A model generated the notes under the pieces. That model was not told the DNA's origin and did no database searches. It was given only the letters and a program-made list of their open reading frames with translations. Positions 10,650 through 23,367 of a stretch of 64,000 nt of DNA are shown piece after piece; position 1 is the first letter of the stretch; every line of letters begins with the position of its first letter. Source of the stretch: Schizochytrium sp. TIO01 (taxonomy: Eukaryota; Sar; Bigyra; Thraustochytrida; Thraustochytriidae); assembly GCA_004764695.1 (NCBI GenBank), contig SMSO01000035.1, forward strand, positions 3,477,040 through 3,541,039, given 5' to 3'. The translations under genes were made by a program, and so were the position numbers.

Positions 10650-11740
10650 GAATTTCTTTGTGTACAATTGATTGATCAATTTCTGGACAATGGTGAATAT
10701 GATTGCAATCAGAGCCTGGTCTTCGGTCCTTAATGTTGTTCTCCTGTCCCTGCTATCGACACTGTGACCCGAGATGAGCTACGGCGCCTCAAGACCACGT
10801 CCATTTCAACTCAATCATTGATGTCAATCTCATCTCAAAGAAATCTGTATAACAGGAACACCCACTTTGGTACGTTCTGCCCCCGATCAAAGGCACCTTC
10901 AGCTGCGATCAATGGCAATTCATTTTGCCCCAATCCTTCGAATTACGGGCATAATAAATTGCTGCTGCAAGCGATCTGCTTAGTGACTTCGACCCTGCAT
11001 GGCGCAGAAGCACCTCAGGACCTTGACATGATATGGTCTATGGAAGAGAAGAGTGCAATCACAGCGGAGTGCGATGTGCTTTCTATGATTGTGCGCTTCC
11101 GATATTTTGCATGTGAGGAGGGGCAGCGGGGGTGTTTTCACAACGTAAACACCAATGTAAACATTACTACCCCTACAGGGGACCGTTTTATGAGGCTGTT
11201 ATTAGAACTCATGCGGGTCAGTCAGTCAGTCAACCAATTCCTGTTGACGAACTGCCCCTGCAATAGAATTTATGCTGCTGGTGCATGAAATCAAAGAAGA
11301 GGTCCAAGCCAGCTAGCTGGTGACGAAAGTTGGTATAAGCGAGCGTCGATTCCGCCGCCTTGACGCAGTTCCTGGGTCGTTTTTCCCATCACAGATATTG
11401 CTGCACAAGGAACTTGCCCGGGACCGTAGTATACTAGTTTTATATTAAGAACTTTGGCGGCAGCTTATTGATCATCACTTCTAAACCACAAATACGAGGA
11501 GCCATAATACTTGTCTGAAGGTAGGCCCTTGTATGCATGCAAGTACCCTCGCCCACTTAGTGTTATTACTAGGCCTGTTACTTACCTATTGTTTTATCAC
11601 TGTCTGTATATGAGATGTAATTGCGGAGTATGCACTTTTTTTCTCTTTCTGCCTTTGAGATTGTTTCAAGAGGGGGCGTGTTCTTCATAAGTGATGGTGG
11701 TCCTTGAGAAATATCGCAGGGCGCACAGCTCGAGCGAGGT
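10248..11740. other. Intergenic region between the TLDc gene and tRNA-His
   Basis: The first 350 bases are GC-rich and probably hold the promoter and 5' UTR of the minus-strand TLDc gene. An open frame of about 174 codons (10764-11288, +) has no recognisable domain and no clear codon bias, so I do not call it a gene. The sequence also contains a pure (TTA)n array. Confidence 0.5.
10607..10648. repeat. (TTA)14 microsatellite
   Basis: Fourteen perfect TTA units lie upstream of the TLDc gene. Confidence 0.97.
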
Positions 11741-11747
11741 GCTTTCG

Positions 11748-11758
11748 TAGTTCAATGG
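11748..11758 (+). promoter_or_regulatory. Pol III box A of tRNA-His
   Basis: TAGTTCAATGG fits the TRGYNNARNNG box A consensus within the D arm. Confidence 0.9.
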
Positions 11759-11789
11759 TAGAACGTCACGTTGTGGCCGTGACGACCGT

Positions 11790-11800
11790 GGTTCGATTCC
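11790..11800 (+). promoter_or_regulatory. Pol III box B of tRNA-His
   Basis: GGTTCGATTCC fits the GGTTCGANTCC box B consensus within the T arm. Confidence 0.93.
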
Positions 11801-11846
11801 GCGCGAAGGCATATGAGCAATTCAGAATCATGAAAGGTTCTGTAAC

Positions 11847-11853
11847 TTTTTTT
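11847..11853 (+). terminator. Probable Pol III T-run terminator
   Basis: Seven consecutive T lie 36 bases after the tRNA-His 3' end. This is the first run of four or more T downstream. Confidence 0.7.
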
Positions 11854-12538
11854 CTTCGACCAACTCCCAAAAACCCAGAAACCCAAAAGCTCAAATGTCC
11901 AAAAGTTGGTGGCTACAATCTTATTGTAGTTTGCAAATGAAGTAAACAATTAGGTAGGCAGTGCCTCCCAAAGTTGGCATTTATTTATTTTTAGGTATTG
12001 AGTATTTGGGAATGTAACTTGTAACTTATTCTTGAAGGAGACTTTCTGCATCGGTGGCAGAGGTGGTTGACTGGTCGTGGTAAGCGGATAGAAAAGAGAC
12101 GCGCTTAGGCATTGAGCAAGGATGGAAAGAATAGTTGCAGCAATGAGGACTGTATCCATCTTCAAGTGGTCATGATAGTATTACCAGAGACAGGATACGA
12201 TGTTGTGAATCTCCGTCGGGTCTTCTTCAATTTCTTTTAAGTGAGGAACTACGTCACCATATGATTGTTGAATGCAATGATCATAGCCATACAGGTTACG
12301 ATATTTCTTGTGAAATGAAGTGCTTGCATGAAATTAATGATCAATCAATTGGCTAATCTTCATCATTGATGCACTGGTTGTTATCTGATTAAATCTGAAC
12401 TCGAGAAATCCTACCAGTGGATTTGTAGAAAGTGCTGTGATAGAGTGATAGAGTCTTTAGAAGGTACTGTGGATCAAAGTGATGCGTGTGGAGCTAATTC
12501 TAATTTATTTATGGTATTTGGGTATGGTAAAAAGAGAA

Positions 12539-12554
12539 CCCCCCCCCCCCCCCC
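12539..12554. repeat. Poly-C run (16 bases)
   Basis: Sixteen consecutive C stand in AT-rich sequence. The run could fold as an i-motif, or as a G-quadruplex on the other strand. Its exact length may be uncertain because homopolymers are error-prone in sequencing. Confidence 0.9.
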
Positions 12555-13357
12555 GCGACGACTACTGTCCTTTCAGCGGCAGATCGTCCGAGATCCACGC
12601 GTACGAAGGCGAGTAATCTGACCAACCAAGTTGAACCAACCAACCAACGAGAAAAGACTTTCCCCCCAAACGATGTAATCTATTATTGGAGTACCCCTTA
12701 TGTAAATATATTAGAAATGGATTTGCACAATATATTCCCATGCTTGATACCATTTTTCAATGCATAGTAAGCAGTATGCTTTACATTTGATACTCGAGGC
12801 GAATAATTTGTACCTAGCATAGCCCTTACCACTCCAAACAATAAGTTACACATCGAGTCATCAATAAAAAATGAAATATCTTTATGATGTATCTTATGGA
12901 GGTGGAATATGTCATCAAGGTTGTGACTAGACTACTTTCTTCCTTGTTAAATTTGATAACCCCCTCCCTCACTATTTTCAGTATGCACTCACATAGGATA
13001 GGTTATTATTAGAAGCTAAAGAAATTTCTTAGTAAATAATCAAATGATCGCGAGAAAGATGGATAGTATCGAATTAAGCAAGATATAGTTTTGTTTAACA
13101 AAATGAGTTTTCATGTCATAAGTTTTTTGAAAAAGTTGGTAAGTCATTCATTTCTGAAAGCTGAGGCCGAGGATAATGCAGGGCACGAAGGATTAATAAA
13201 TGGAAAGTGAAGGAAGATAGGAAGTAACGCAAAGGATCATGAATTTGGTAAAATCAATCAAAGAGTTCTTGGTTTGAATACAGCGATAGTCACAAGTTTG
13301 TCAGGTCTGTGCGATATATTTCTGTCAGTCAAAACTGTCAGTAAAAAGATAATAAAA

Positions 13358-16300
13358 TTACTCTTGTAGCTGCGACGAAGTCGAGGCCGTGCCTCGTTTA
13401 AGGCTCTCTATGCGCCATTTAATGGTATACCACGACCTGTGAGGCAACTCCTTTTGGATCGTTGCCCACCGATTACCATGGCGTGCATGAGCATCAAGAA
13501 CGAGCTTGTCCTCGTCACTAGTCCAAGGTCCATTCTTCAGTTCAGGGTCAAGTCGTGAGAGATAGCGGTCGCGGCACTGTTTGCCTGTACGACCGGGAAT
13601 GATAGTGGCAACCACACGCCACTTCTTGCCATGTTCCGCTACAGCCTTACGAAGATTTTCATCCTCCTCCATCGTCCACTTGCCCTTGCGGATATCTGGA
13701 TGCAAGGCTTTAAGCCACCGCTGTGAGCACTGGTTCGCAGTTTTGCCAGGGATGAGGTCGGCAACCTTAGCCCAGTGCTTCGGTCCCATATCCTGTACAG
13801 CGCGAATTAATGTCTTATCCTCTTCATCGGTCCATGCACGACGGTAGAAAACCTTCGTGGCCGAGGCACCTTCCGCGCCATCGTCAGTATCCGCTCCAGG
13901 CTTGTCGCTTGCTGCCACATTTCGAGCAAAAGCCACTTCTGCATCCGATGCCGACGACGTTTCCCTTCTCGGAAACGGCTGCTGCTGTATTGCGTGCTCC
14001 GCTCCAACCGGTGCGCCGCCTTCCATAGCATAACGAGGTCTTTTACCTGGTTGAGCAGCATTGGGTGGAACTATCATGCCTGGCATGGGTTGAAAATGAC
14101 CATGCGCATGGGGTGGCGCCATGTGACCATGAGGCCACGGTGTTTGCTGCATGTGGGGATGGTAATGCATGGCTAGATGTGGAGGTGGATATGGGTAGTG
14201 CGGCATGTGGTGATAAGCTGCTACGGCAGCTGCATGGGGATGGAAACCCGGGTGAGGAGGCCAGTATGGTTGTGGCTGCTGTTGTTGCATCATATGCTGT
14301 TGATGGCGTTCATACGATAACGAAGGTTTCCCTCCCATGGGCGATACATTTGGTTGTAATGGGGATGGTTGTTGCTGATTCGAGGATGAATAGTCCTTTG
14401 GTGTGTCACTAATTTGTTGCGAGGCTGGAGATGGATACTCCACCTGCTGATTAGGTGCTAAATGCTCACGAGACTGCCCCCTAACTCCTGGCTCGTGGAG
14501 ACGCTTACGTTGGTGCGGGGGTTGGTACTGATCGGCATCTAAATTGTGTTGTGGTTGTACCTTTCTTCGACTGGACGTGTATTGCGAGTCGGCCCTCGAA
14601 GCGGAATCATTCGTAACAGACGAAGCGGCATGAGAGTGTGTAGAAGAAGCCGATGAAGAGGCAACTCTGCTTGGAGGCAAGTGTTGATGCTGATGTTGAG
14701 GCTGAATAACCTCTGATATAGCGGCAGGACCGTATGCGTTACTAACTGGGTGTGTATCTGTAGACATTCTACTTGGGGCTAACTGATCAATGTCAGAATT
14801 TTGCGCTTCTTCATCATTGTCATCATCTTCGTTGAGGTGTCTTTGAGGCTGTCGCATGTGTCGGCTTTGATGTTCCATTTGGCTTCCACCCTCGAGCGAC
14901 TCGTTAATATCGCCTCCTTGTAGGCCACCAACAATTCGCACAGAAGGTGAAGGCTTACTTTGACGCATTCGATCCTCAGGTTGATATGACGTTGGAGGGT
15001 CAGAGGGAAAACGTTGCTGCTGTTGCTGTTGTAGTGGATATGTGGAGTACTGCTGAGGGGTCATTGCAGGGTTTGGAGAGGAGTATTCTTCCCCTTGCTG
15101 CTGGCGTTGTTGACGTTGGCCGCGAATGCTAATTTGACTACTGACTCTATTCGATGCATGTGCATCGTCATTAATACTCCCAGACCAAGATGAAGACACA
15201 ACAGAGGAAGATGAAGACATTGAGGCAGATGATGAAGGTTGTGATTGTGATCCACGTTGAGACGTTGCTGTGGTTCCCCTTCTAGGTTGTGTTACCGGAG
15301 TCACCATTGTTGCTGTAGTTGCTGTTGGTGCTGAAGCCGCGCCTGAACTTTGACGTTGGCGCTGCGAGTGTAGTGGCACAGATGGTTGCGAGGGAGATTG
15401 AGAAGTGTGAGGTTGCTGATAATGGGATCCATACGATGCTTGTGCCGATGCTGGCTCAAATGCCTCCCGCAAGAATAAATTGAGATGCCTGAGCTCTGAG
15501 TCAGGATCAATCTCTTCGTCTACGTCACAATAGTCATCTTCAACATTAGAATTTGGGTAATAAGACTGTCGGTTCGCGCTCTGACTACTCGTATTTTCAT
15601 AACGATCGTCCGATACACTTCTGTTGTTAGAGCTAGGTGCAGGTCCATATCCACTCATTCCCTGGTTAAGGTGATTTTGATTGTTGTGATATTGTCGAGG
15701 TTGATGAGGATGGGGATGATCATGGTGCGGTTGCATATGCTGTGTGTGGTGAAGTCGAGGTTGGTGTACCCTTGAGTTTGTTTCTGAGGCATCATTCATT
15801 CTAATCCATCCCGGTTCGATGTCTCCAACTGCCATCGTCGTCGCCGTTTCCGGGTTGGAGTAGGCTGACTCGTTGTGTTGAATACTGCTTGTCTCTAAGA
15901 CAGCTCCGCGCACGGTTTTCGAGTGGCTAATCCCACGAGATTTGCCTAGATTCACTTTGGCTTCAACAGAGAAAGCACCACCACCAGTCAATCCTGCGTT
16001 CGAGGAGTTGATGTACTGGTGTTCGATCTTATCACCGGAGAAACCGCTGCTCGTCTCAATCTCCCCAAGTTCCGAAGCAAGAGCCACTACAGAATAAGTA
16101 GTGCCTGGCGTTCGCTTAGTGCTTCTACCACTGCTGCTTGCGCTGCCTTTTGACGAGTCCGATGATGTTGTTGTTGTTCTCCTTCGCCTTCGCCTTTTCT
16201 TCGATGCTGCTTGTGCTGCTGCTCGACTAGCGGGCTTGAGCAAAGTTGTATACGAGGTTACTGAGGATGCTCTTGTCTCCGATCCCCTGGTGTTTGCAGA

Positions 16301-16998
16301 TGGAGAGGAAGCTACCGAGTTGAGAGACCCGGACTTGTTGTCACCAGGAGCTTGTGGTCTGCTGGTGTTGCTACTTCTCACGCTGCCGCTCTCAGATTCC
16401 TTTCGAGAGTTTGGCGTTGCCTGGTAATTAACTTGATAGTTTGAAGATGAAGGTTTCTGCTGCCTCCTTGCCGAAGTAGTGTTTTGAACTGCAGTGTTCC
16501 CAGCGTTTCTCGAGCCACTTTGAGAATGCTTATTTAGATTATTGGAGGAACCTCTGGTTTGACTTTTGGTGTTGTTGCTGTTGTTTCGGACTTCCGAGTT
16601 TGAGGGGTGGTGCCCGAGGAATTCTTTGGGGTTGCCACTGCCACTACCGTTGCTGTTGTTGTGATTGAGATTGGAAGAGGCGCCGGTACTGGTGACGGTT
16701 TCCTGAAGTATTAAGTTCGGTCGTTCACCTGGTGTCGCACCCAACAGCAGCTCGCGCTGGTATACAGATGAAGGTCTGCTGTCAAGTTGTTGTTGTTGTT
16801 GCTGCTGCTGCTGTTGCAAAGAGTATTGAGGTTGTGGTTGTTGTTGAAGCGTGGAGGGGTGCGACAGAAGCTGCTGTCCTAGTTGGTCCCTATGCGCGTC
16901 GAAAACAGCGTCGAGCTGGTCCCTATCAAAGAGTTCTGCGGAGTCTCTTCCTCCGCTGCTTACTGCACTGGCAAGTTCCAGTTCCAAGTCGTCTTCTT

Positions 16999-17033
<35 letters not shown>

Positions 17034-17824
17034 TCTGACGGTCCCGCTGTAAAAGGCGATACTCTTCTCAAACTATCGTACGCCGACGCGAGCACGCTGG
17101 CAGACTTGCTCAGGGCCTCCCTTGCCCCGTTGCGGCTGCCTGCGCTGTTGGCAGCTCTGGAGCGTGTCTGCTGCAGCTGCCGCTGTTGCTGTTCCCTTGC
17201 AGCTCGCTGTCTTTGCGTTGACGCGGAGCTGCAGCTTTGCTCGCTCCGCCGCTTCGAATTCTCCTCCACGCCAACACTTCTCTGCTCTTCTTGTTCTTCT
17301 CCTTCTTGCCGCTGCTGTTGCTGCTGTTCTGGTTCTCTTCGCAGGCGCTCCCGCTGTACCACTTGTGCTCGATCGCCCTTGCTGACTGCCCTGCGAGCAG
17401 CTCCAGGGTCAACGCCTTTTCCCGTTCTGCAGTTCCCGACCCCACCGCCTCTGGGCCTGCCTCCAGAGCCGCTGCTCTGCCTGACCGCGCCTCCAGAGCC
17501 GGCCGCCGTTTGAGCTTCTCTTCGCGCGGCCTCCGAGTTCTGCGCGGCGCTCAGAGATCTTCTCCGAGGCTGCGAAGGCGTTGGCGCACCACCGTGGTCA
17601 TGGCAGCCGGCGTTCCTCCCGCGGTGCTCAGCGACCACCAACGCTGCGGGGTGCACACCAACACCTCCTCCACCGCCACCGCTGCTGCTGCCGCTGGCCC
17701 CCCCCGCAGGCGATGCAGCCTGTGGGGGTTGAGGGGCGCCGCCGCCTCTGCTGCTGCTGCTGCTGCTGCCTGTTCCGAGAGGCCGGCTGCGCTTGCGGGT
17801 GCCCCGCTGCGGGGTCTCGCCCAT
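13358..17824 (-). CDS. Three-repeat MYB DNA-binding protein with a giant low-complexity N-terminus
   Basis: This intronless frame gives about 1488 residues from the first ATG (17824); the frame opens 15 codons earlier only at a GTG. The last 160 residues hold three consecutive SANT/MYB repeats. Repeat 1 begins RRAWTDEEDKTL (near 1328), repeat 2 KGKWTMEEDENL and repeat 3 NGPWTSDEDKLV. Each has regularly spaced Trp residues and a recognition helix (TANQCSQRWLKAL, TGKQCRDRYLSRL, SWYTIKWRIESL). This is the R1R2R3 organisation of animal c-MYB and plant 3R-MYB, which regulate cell-cycle genes; that role here is inferred. The preceding 1300 residues are Ser-, Gln-, Asn- and His-rich and probably disordered. 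They include a basic run KKRRRRRR near 541 (likely nuclear localisation) and two His-rich patches near 685-720 and 1190-1250. Most MYB proteins carry the repeats near the N-terminus, so the extreme C-terminal placement is unusual. Confidence 0.9.
13361..13843 (-). other. R1R2R3 MYB DNA-binding domain (coding segment)
   Basis: This segment encodes the three MYB repeats described for the parent gene. It has ordinary codon usage, whereas the sequence upstream of it in the gene is dominated by CAG/CAA, AGC and CAC/CAT codons. Confidence 0.92.
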
Positions 17825-18451
17825 ACCGCGCCTGCTGCCGCGCCTTTCTGCGGGTGCCCTGCGTCTCACTTGAGCCCTGAGCTGAGCTGAGGGTTCCCTC
17901 AGTAGCCTTATCCTGGGCCTTATCGTCTGCGCCTTTTGGTTGTTCCTCGTGCGTTCCCTCGCTCTTCTCTACCACAAGCCTTCGTTAATGGCCCCACACC
18001 TCTTCCTCCTTCTCCACTGGCCACTTGCCCACCTACTAAAGTATTGGAAGCTGAGTGACCTTTACCCAGTGGACACGGACGGACAGCCCTACTGTGTCCC
18101 CACCTGTGCTCTATGCTTCAGATTTCGCAGCCGCGGGAACCCGTCTTTGGATCCAGCTGGAAGCTGCGCAAAGCCGACGAGCACGCTTTCCTTTCTTGTG
18201 GTCCTGCCTTTTCCTTCTTTTCCTTCTTCGCCTTCTTTTTGCTTTCCTGTGCTGCTCTGCTCTTTCTCCTTTCTTGAGCTCGCTTTCTTCGCGGCTCCCT
18301 CACTGACTTCCTCCCTTCCTTCCTTGCTTGCTTGCTTCCTCTTTGTTTCTTTCTTTGTGGTGGAAAGCTTTCTCGCCAGCAAGTGGAGCACAGGACCAGC
18401 CAGGCTAGGCACACAGGTCACGACCGCCGCCAGCCTCGCGATGGTGCTGCT

Positions 18452-18521
18452 GTCTTCTTGAAAGTCTTCTTGAAAAGGTCTTCTTGAAAAGGTCTTCTTG
18501 AAAAGGCCTTCTTGAAAGTCT
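18452..18521. repeat. Short tandem repeat, period about 15 bases
   Basis: Five slightly diverged copies of a unit resembling GTCTTCTTGAAAAG occur in tandem upstream of the MYB gene. Confidence 0.85.
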
Positions 18522-19640
18522 TCTAGTTCTTGTTCTCCTTTGTTGAGTTTGTTTGTCTCTGGAGTTCGCTCTCTCTCTGGGCAGCTCTCACCTGACCCGC
18601 TTCTGACTCTGGGGCGCTTTCCCCCGTTTCTGTTCGTCTGCGTGCGACGGAGAGGAACGAATGTGGCTTGAATTGCAGTCAAGTCTCCTGATGCTCACTT
18701 TCGCTCAACGCTTTCCTTGGATGTTTCTTCGTATTCGCCAGCTTTCGAGAAGAAGAGAGCTTCTCGTCGATGACGCTGAGCAGCTGCAGATTATATGTAT
18801 GTATATAGATATAGGTATAGATAGATAGATATATATATATATATCGAGCGCGAGATGGGGGGAGACAGAATGGGCGAGCGGATGAACGCAAGCGCCCTTG
18901 TCCAACCGACTAAGAAAATGCGCTGGGATCACTGATTTCAAACAAAAACCAAAAAATCGCCAGCGCCGGAGTTGGTGGTGCCTAAAAATTCCCACAATTT
19001 TCCAAGACGAACAATTTCCGAACCACGAAACCAAAGAAACGCCCAGAGAAATAAACACCAAGCAGCCAAGCAGCCAAGCAGCCAACGATCAATAACCAAT
19101 AATCAACAGAAACACGAAAAGAACGCCGAGCGCCGCGAGATAATGAACGGTGGCTGAGAAGAACAAATGCACGAAGCAAGCGACAACTGAAGATGGAAAC
19201 CACACAACGAAAAGAGCCAAACCGCTAAACACAAGCTAGCAGACCCTCTCCTCTCACAACAGGGAAATAGATATACACACACACTCACCCACCCACCTGC
19301 ACACACTGATACCCTCCTTTCACAGAGAGACAGACACGCACTCACTCACAGAGGGATAAAGAGTCGAAGCCGCGTGGAGATGAGAGACGGCGGCTCTGCT
19401 TCACTCACAGCAGTTGTGCGCTTCGAGAAGCAAGGGGCCTCTGCCTGCTTGCCGCCAACACACAGCTCGCCGGCGCGTGGGTGGGAGTCCCTTCAGGAGC
19501 TGCCTCCAACGCTGCTGTCTTCGCGTTCCTTCGCGTTGGGCTCTGTCGGTTCCCAGCGAAGTCCGCTTCTTCTGGTCCTGGTTCTCGCCGTCGCTGTCGT
19601 TGCCGCTGTTTGCTTCTTCGTACGCTTACGCTTCTGCTCC

Positions 19641-19670
19641 TTGTCTTGTCTTGTCTTGTCTTGTCCTGTC
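19641..19670. repeat. (TTGTC)n microsatellite
   Basis: Five TTGTC units are followed by a diverged sixth. Confidence 0.85.
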
Positions 19671-20237
19671 TAGTCCAGAGCCCCGAGCAGACTGCCCACT
19701 GGCGAGCGACGACGGGAGGCAAGGAAAGAAATGCGGAACAAAGCAAAGCGAACCAGCGAGCAAAACGAAAGAAGCAGAGAACCGCGGCGGGCGTTCTCTT
19801 TCTGCCGCGCGGAGAAAGAACGCCGCAGTAGAACCAGCAGACTCGATCTGGCCGGACTCAACAACGATGAACTAATCTAACCAACTCAACTCACTCACCT
19901 CTGAGGCGCAGGCTCTGGAAACCGAACTTCGAGGTCCGCTTCTGCAGACAGGATCGAGTAGAATCGAGTAGAATCGAATCGAATCAAAGAGACTCGATGG
20001 ATGGATATCCAAATCCCACTTATTGCAAACAGCCTGCTGGTTGGTTTGTTGTTGTTTAGCCCAGGCCAGCACCGAATGCACCTCCGACGATAGAGTTTCA
20101 ACCAACGGAGAAACCGCAAGCAAGTCGATATGTTTGCGAGTCAAATCAGCAAGAGCTGGGCCCGAGTTCGCTAAATCCCGGCTCAACCCACAAACAGACC
20201 GGTGCTCGCGTGTCTTGTTTTCTAAAAGGCAGCGATA

Positions 20238-20517
<280 letters not shown>

Positions 20518-20670
20518 CAAAAGCACCGGAGTCTCTCCGTGCTTCTCGTGCGTGTCTTTCTTTCTTTCTTTCTTCTATCCTTCTCTGCGCGTCTGTCTGT
20601 GTCTTCCACTTAGATCTCGCTGGCTACTTTGCCGCTGTTCTTTCTGCGGGTGCTGCAATTACTTCTCTTC

Positions 20671-20726
20671 TCTTCTTCTTCTTCTTCTTCTTCTTCTTCT
20701 TCTTCTTCTTCTTCTTCTTCTTCTTC
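20671..20726. repeat. (TTC)n microsatellite
   Basis: A nearly pure TTC array of about 18 units within a pyrimidine-rich tract. Confidence 0.95.
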
Positions 20727-20919
20727 CCACTAGCTAGGGAATGCGGGGAGCGGCGGGATCGAAGCGCCAACGCCGTGGAAGAAAGAAACAACAGTTCCAC
20801 CACAGTCTTCGAGCAGGCCTGCGGAGTTCCGCCTTTGATGAATCGATAATCACTCAATCACTCACTCACTCACTTACTCAATCAATCCAAACTATCTATC
20901 TATCTACTGCGGTGAAGAA

Positions 20920-21012
20920 ATAAATAAATGAATGAATAAATGAATGAATGGAATGAATGGATGGAATGAATGGATGAATGTGAATGTGAATGTGAATGGA
21001 TGAATGGATGGA
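20920..21012. repeat. Mixed (AATA)/(GAAT)/(GGAT)/(GTGAAT) repeats
   Basis: A run of tetra- and hexanucleotide units sharing an AATG core drifts stepwise from AAATA-type to GAATG-type to GGATGAAT-type units. Confidence 0.85.
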
Positions 21013-22080
21013 TCTATACTCCTGCGTACCTGTGGACTTCACTTCCACTGCGGAGTCTGCGGTCCTTGCTCCGCCTACCTGTCACCTGGTTGGGCACGCC
21101 TGCTGTCCGATGCTTCGGACTGCGCTGTATTCTGCCTGAGCGTCAGTGAGGAGCCTACCAAACTTCAGACTTCGCGCCCTCCTCCAATCCCAATCAGCCA
21201 ACAACGAGCGAGCCACTCCGCCAACGATCGATCCTCCAAACCGTCTTCAACAGCGCCGCCGCTTCAAAAGATAAACTTGGCTATTTATTCCCTTTCCCAG
21301 AAAGACTCTGTGTGTGAGACTAACTAACAAACAAAGAACGAAACACACAAAGAACGAAACACACAAAGAACGGAACAAACAAAGGGGCAAACAGAGCTTT
21401 CTCTTCTTCAAGCCCGAACGGAAGCTTGCTTGCTTGCTTGCTTGGGCCTGGGCCTGAGCTAGCTTTAGCTAAAGCTTGGGCTCGATCGAGCTCGCAGCTC
21501 TTTCGCAGGAGTCGCCGTGCGGCCAACTAGTCAGATCGAAACCAGGCAAAGCAAGCTCTCCCTGCTGCAAACGAGCAACGCTCAACTAAAGAAAGGTCGC
21601 CCTCCTTCGTTTCGCTGACCCTGCGCTGACCGCCACGAAGGTGCGCCGTGCCCCCCTTCGAAAAGGAACAAGTTGAACGCACGCCCTCCCTGCCACCTAC
21701 TACAGAAGCACCAACCGCGTATCCTCCTCAGGAACGCAAGCCTTGCTGCGGGGTCACTACGGAACTTCACGCAGGGACCGATTCCTTCTTTCCCGATGCA
21801 CCACGTCCCCCAAAAGGCGGTCGTCGCCCGAACTTCTTCGTGTTCCTCTCGCCGTTCTGAAGTTCTTTCTTCCTCTCTTTCTTTCAAGCAAGCTCACGAG
21901 CGGCTGCCTCAACGAGAGGCCGGACGCAGCGGATACGGGAGCAGGCTCCGGGAGAAGGCGGCCGCCGCAACGCTCTGCGCCAACCGACTCGACGCAGCCT
22001 TTCCTTTCCTTTCCTCGCCCTCGAGCGCGAGTTCTCACTGACCTGACCTGCAAAGCTTTGCGGGGTCCTCAGAATAATGG

Positions 22081-22115
22081 AACAGAACAGAACAGAACAG
22101 AACAGAACAGAACAG
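22081..22115. repeat. (AACAG)7 microsatellite
   Basis: Seven perfect pentanucleotide units. Confidence 0.95.
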
Positions 22116-22838
22116 ATAAGGAAAAGAAACAGGGGAAACAAGGGAACAAACAAACAAACAAACAGAAACTTGTGTGCTTGTTTGCAAACTTGTTTGCTTG
22201 CCTGCAAGAGGAGACGATGAAAGAGAGAACGAACGCGCTTCGCTGCCTGCTTCCTTGGCGCCTTTCGGAGATGGGAACCGGTGCCCGTTTTCTCTTTTCT
22301 TCAATTGCTTGCTTTCGTTCTGGCTTTTGCGTGTGTTGCTCCTAAGAGGGCTTTCTTTCCTTTGGTCTGTCCCTTCGTTTTGCTGCAAAACTAAAGCACG
22401 CACGCACACACGAGCACACACCTCTCTCTCTGCTCCTTGTCCGCTTTCTTTTCGCGCGCTGTCTCCTTCTCGGCGCGAGGCGAGCGAGGCTCCGCGAGGG
22501 GAAGGCAAGAGAAGAGAAGAGAAGGGAGCTGGCCAGGCAGCAAGTTTCGAGCGAGGCTGCCAGATGACAGGTCCACGCGAAAGGTCCGCCTCGGGCTGGC
22601 TTGCCTGTCTTCTGTATACTCCTATGGAGCGATGCACGAGAGCCTGAAAGAAGGGAGAGACAGGAGACGGAAGATGGGGAAAGAAAGACCCGGTCAACCG
22701 TGATTTCCTTTTTCCCTTTTTTTTTTTTTTTCTTTGTTTCTTTCTTTGTTTGTTCGTTCGTTTGGCGATCCCTCTCTTTATCTCTGTGAAGTAAGAGTAT
22801 CGAGAAGAAGAGGGGAAAAGGGGGGAAAAGAAGAGAGT

Positions 22839-22871
22839 TTTTTCTTCTTCTTCTTCTTCTTCTTCTTCTCC
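22839..22871. repeat. (TTC)n microsatellite
   Basis: About ten TTC units follow a T run. Confidence 0.9.
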
Positions 22872-23235
22872 TCACTTCGTCTTCTTTTTTCCTCTCTTCT
22901 GATTGTATCGACCTCCACAGAAGAAGAACAATCACAATCACAATAACAACAACAACAACAAGAACAAGATAGAAGATAGAAGATCCACGCAAGACGCCAG
23001 CCAGCCGGTGCTTCGAGCTCAAGTGGCGGGCGCTCTTCTTCTCCTTCGAGCAAGGCGGTCAAGACAAGGAGGGCGATCAAGGCAGGCAGTCCGCCAAGAC
23101 AAGGCAAAGCAAGGCAAATCAAGCCAAGGTCAGCCAAGCCAGAGGCAGCCAAACAAGCAAGCACCGTCCACTGCCGCGCGTGCCTGCGCTCCTCTCTTCC
23201 TCTTTGCTTCTGCTCTACGCTATACGCTATAACGG

Positions 23236-23270
23236 CTTCTTCTTCTTCTTCTTCTTCTTCTTCTTCTTCT
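23236..23270. repeat. (CTT)n microsatellite
   Basis: About twelve pure units. Confidence 0.93.
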
Positions 23271-23343
23271 TTTTTCTTTCTCTTCTTTTTCTCTTCTTCT
23301 CTTTTTTGGGCTTTTCTGGCACTTGACAAAAAACAAAAAACAA

Positions 23344-23367
23344 TCTCTCTCTCTCTCTCTCTCTCTT
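23344..23367. repeat. (CT)n dinucleotide repeat
   Basis: About twelve CT units. Confidence 0.93.

Larger units (their letters stand above)
11741..11811 (+). tRNA. tRNA-His (anticodon GTG)
   Basis: A complete cloverleaf folds from the sequence. The 7-bp acceptor stem pairs GCTTTCG (11741-11747) with CGAAGGC (11804-11810), with one T-G wobble. The D stem is GTTC/GAAC. The anticodon stem TCACG/CGTGA encloses loop TTGTGGC with anticodon GTG at 11773-11775. The T stem CGTGG/CCGCG encloses TTCGATT. There is no intron and no encoded CCA. The discriminator is A73 and base -1 is T, as in eukaryotic nuclear tRNA-His genes, where G-1 is added after transcription by Thg1. Both internal Pol III promoter boxes match consensus. 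Confidence 0.97.
11812..13357. other. AT-rich intergenic region downstream of tRNA-His
   Basis: About 1.5 kb without a recognisable gene. It contains the tRNA terminator, a 16-base poly-C run, and presumably the 3' UTR of the minus-strand MYB gene near its right end. Open frames are all shorter than 75 codons and unremarkable. Confidence 0.55.
17825..20236. other. Probable 5' leader and promoter region of the MYB gene; polypyrimidine-rich
   Basis: About 2.4 kb upstream of the MYB start contains long polypyrimidine stretches on the + strand (for example about 18180-18360) and several short tandem repeats. Open frames here have low-complexity Lys/Glu/Arg or Ser/Phe/Leu translations, expected from purine/pyrimidine strand bias rather than from a gene. 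I recognise no protein or RNA gene. Confidence 0.5.

Noticed and set aside
10764-11288. 174-codon plus-strand open frame
   Set aside because: It shows no recognisable family and unremarkable composition. It could be a lineage-specific gene, but the sequence alone does not support it.
18089-18682. 197-codon Lys/Glu/Ser-rich minus-strand open frame upstream of the MYB gene
   Set aside because: Its composition follows from the polypurine strand bias and the 15-base tandem repeat. No domain or clear codon preference is visible.
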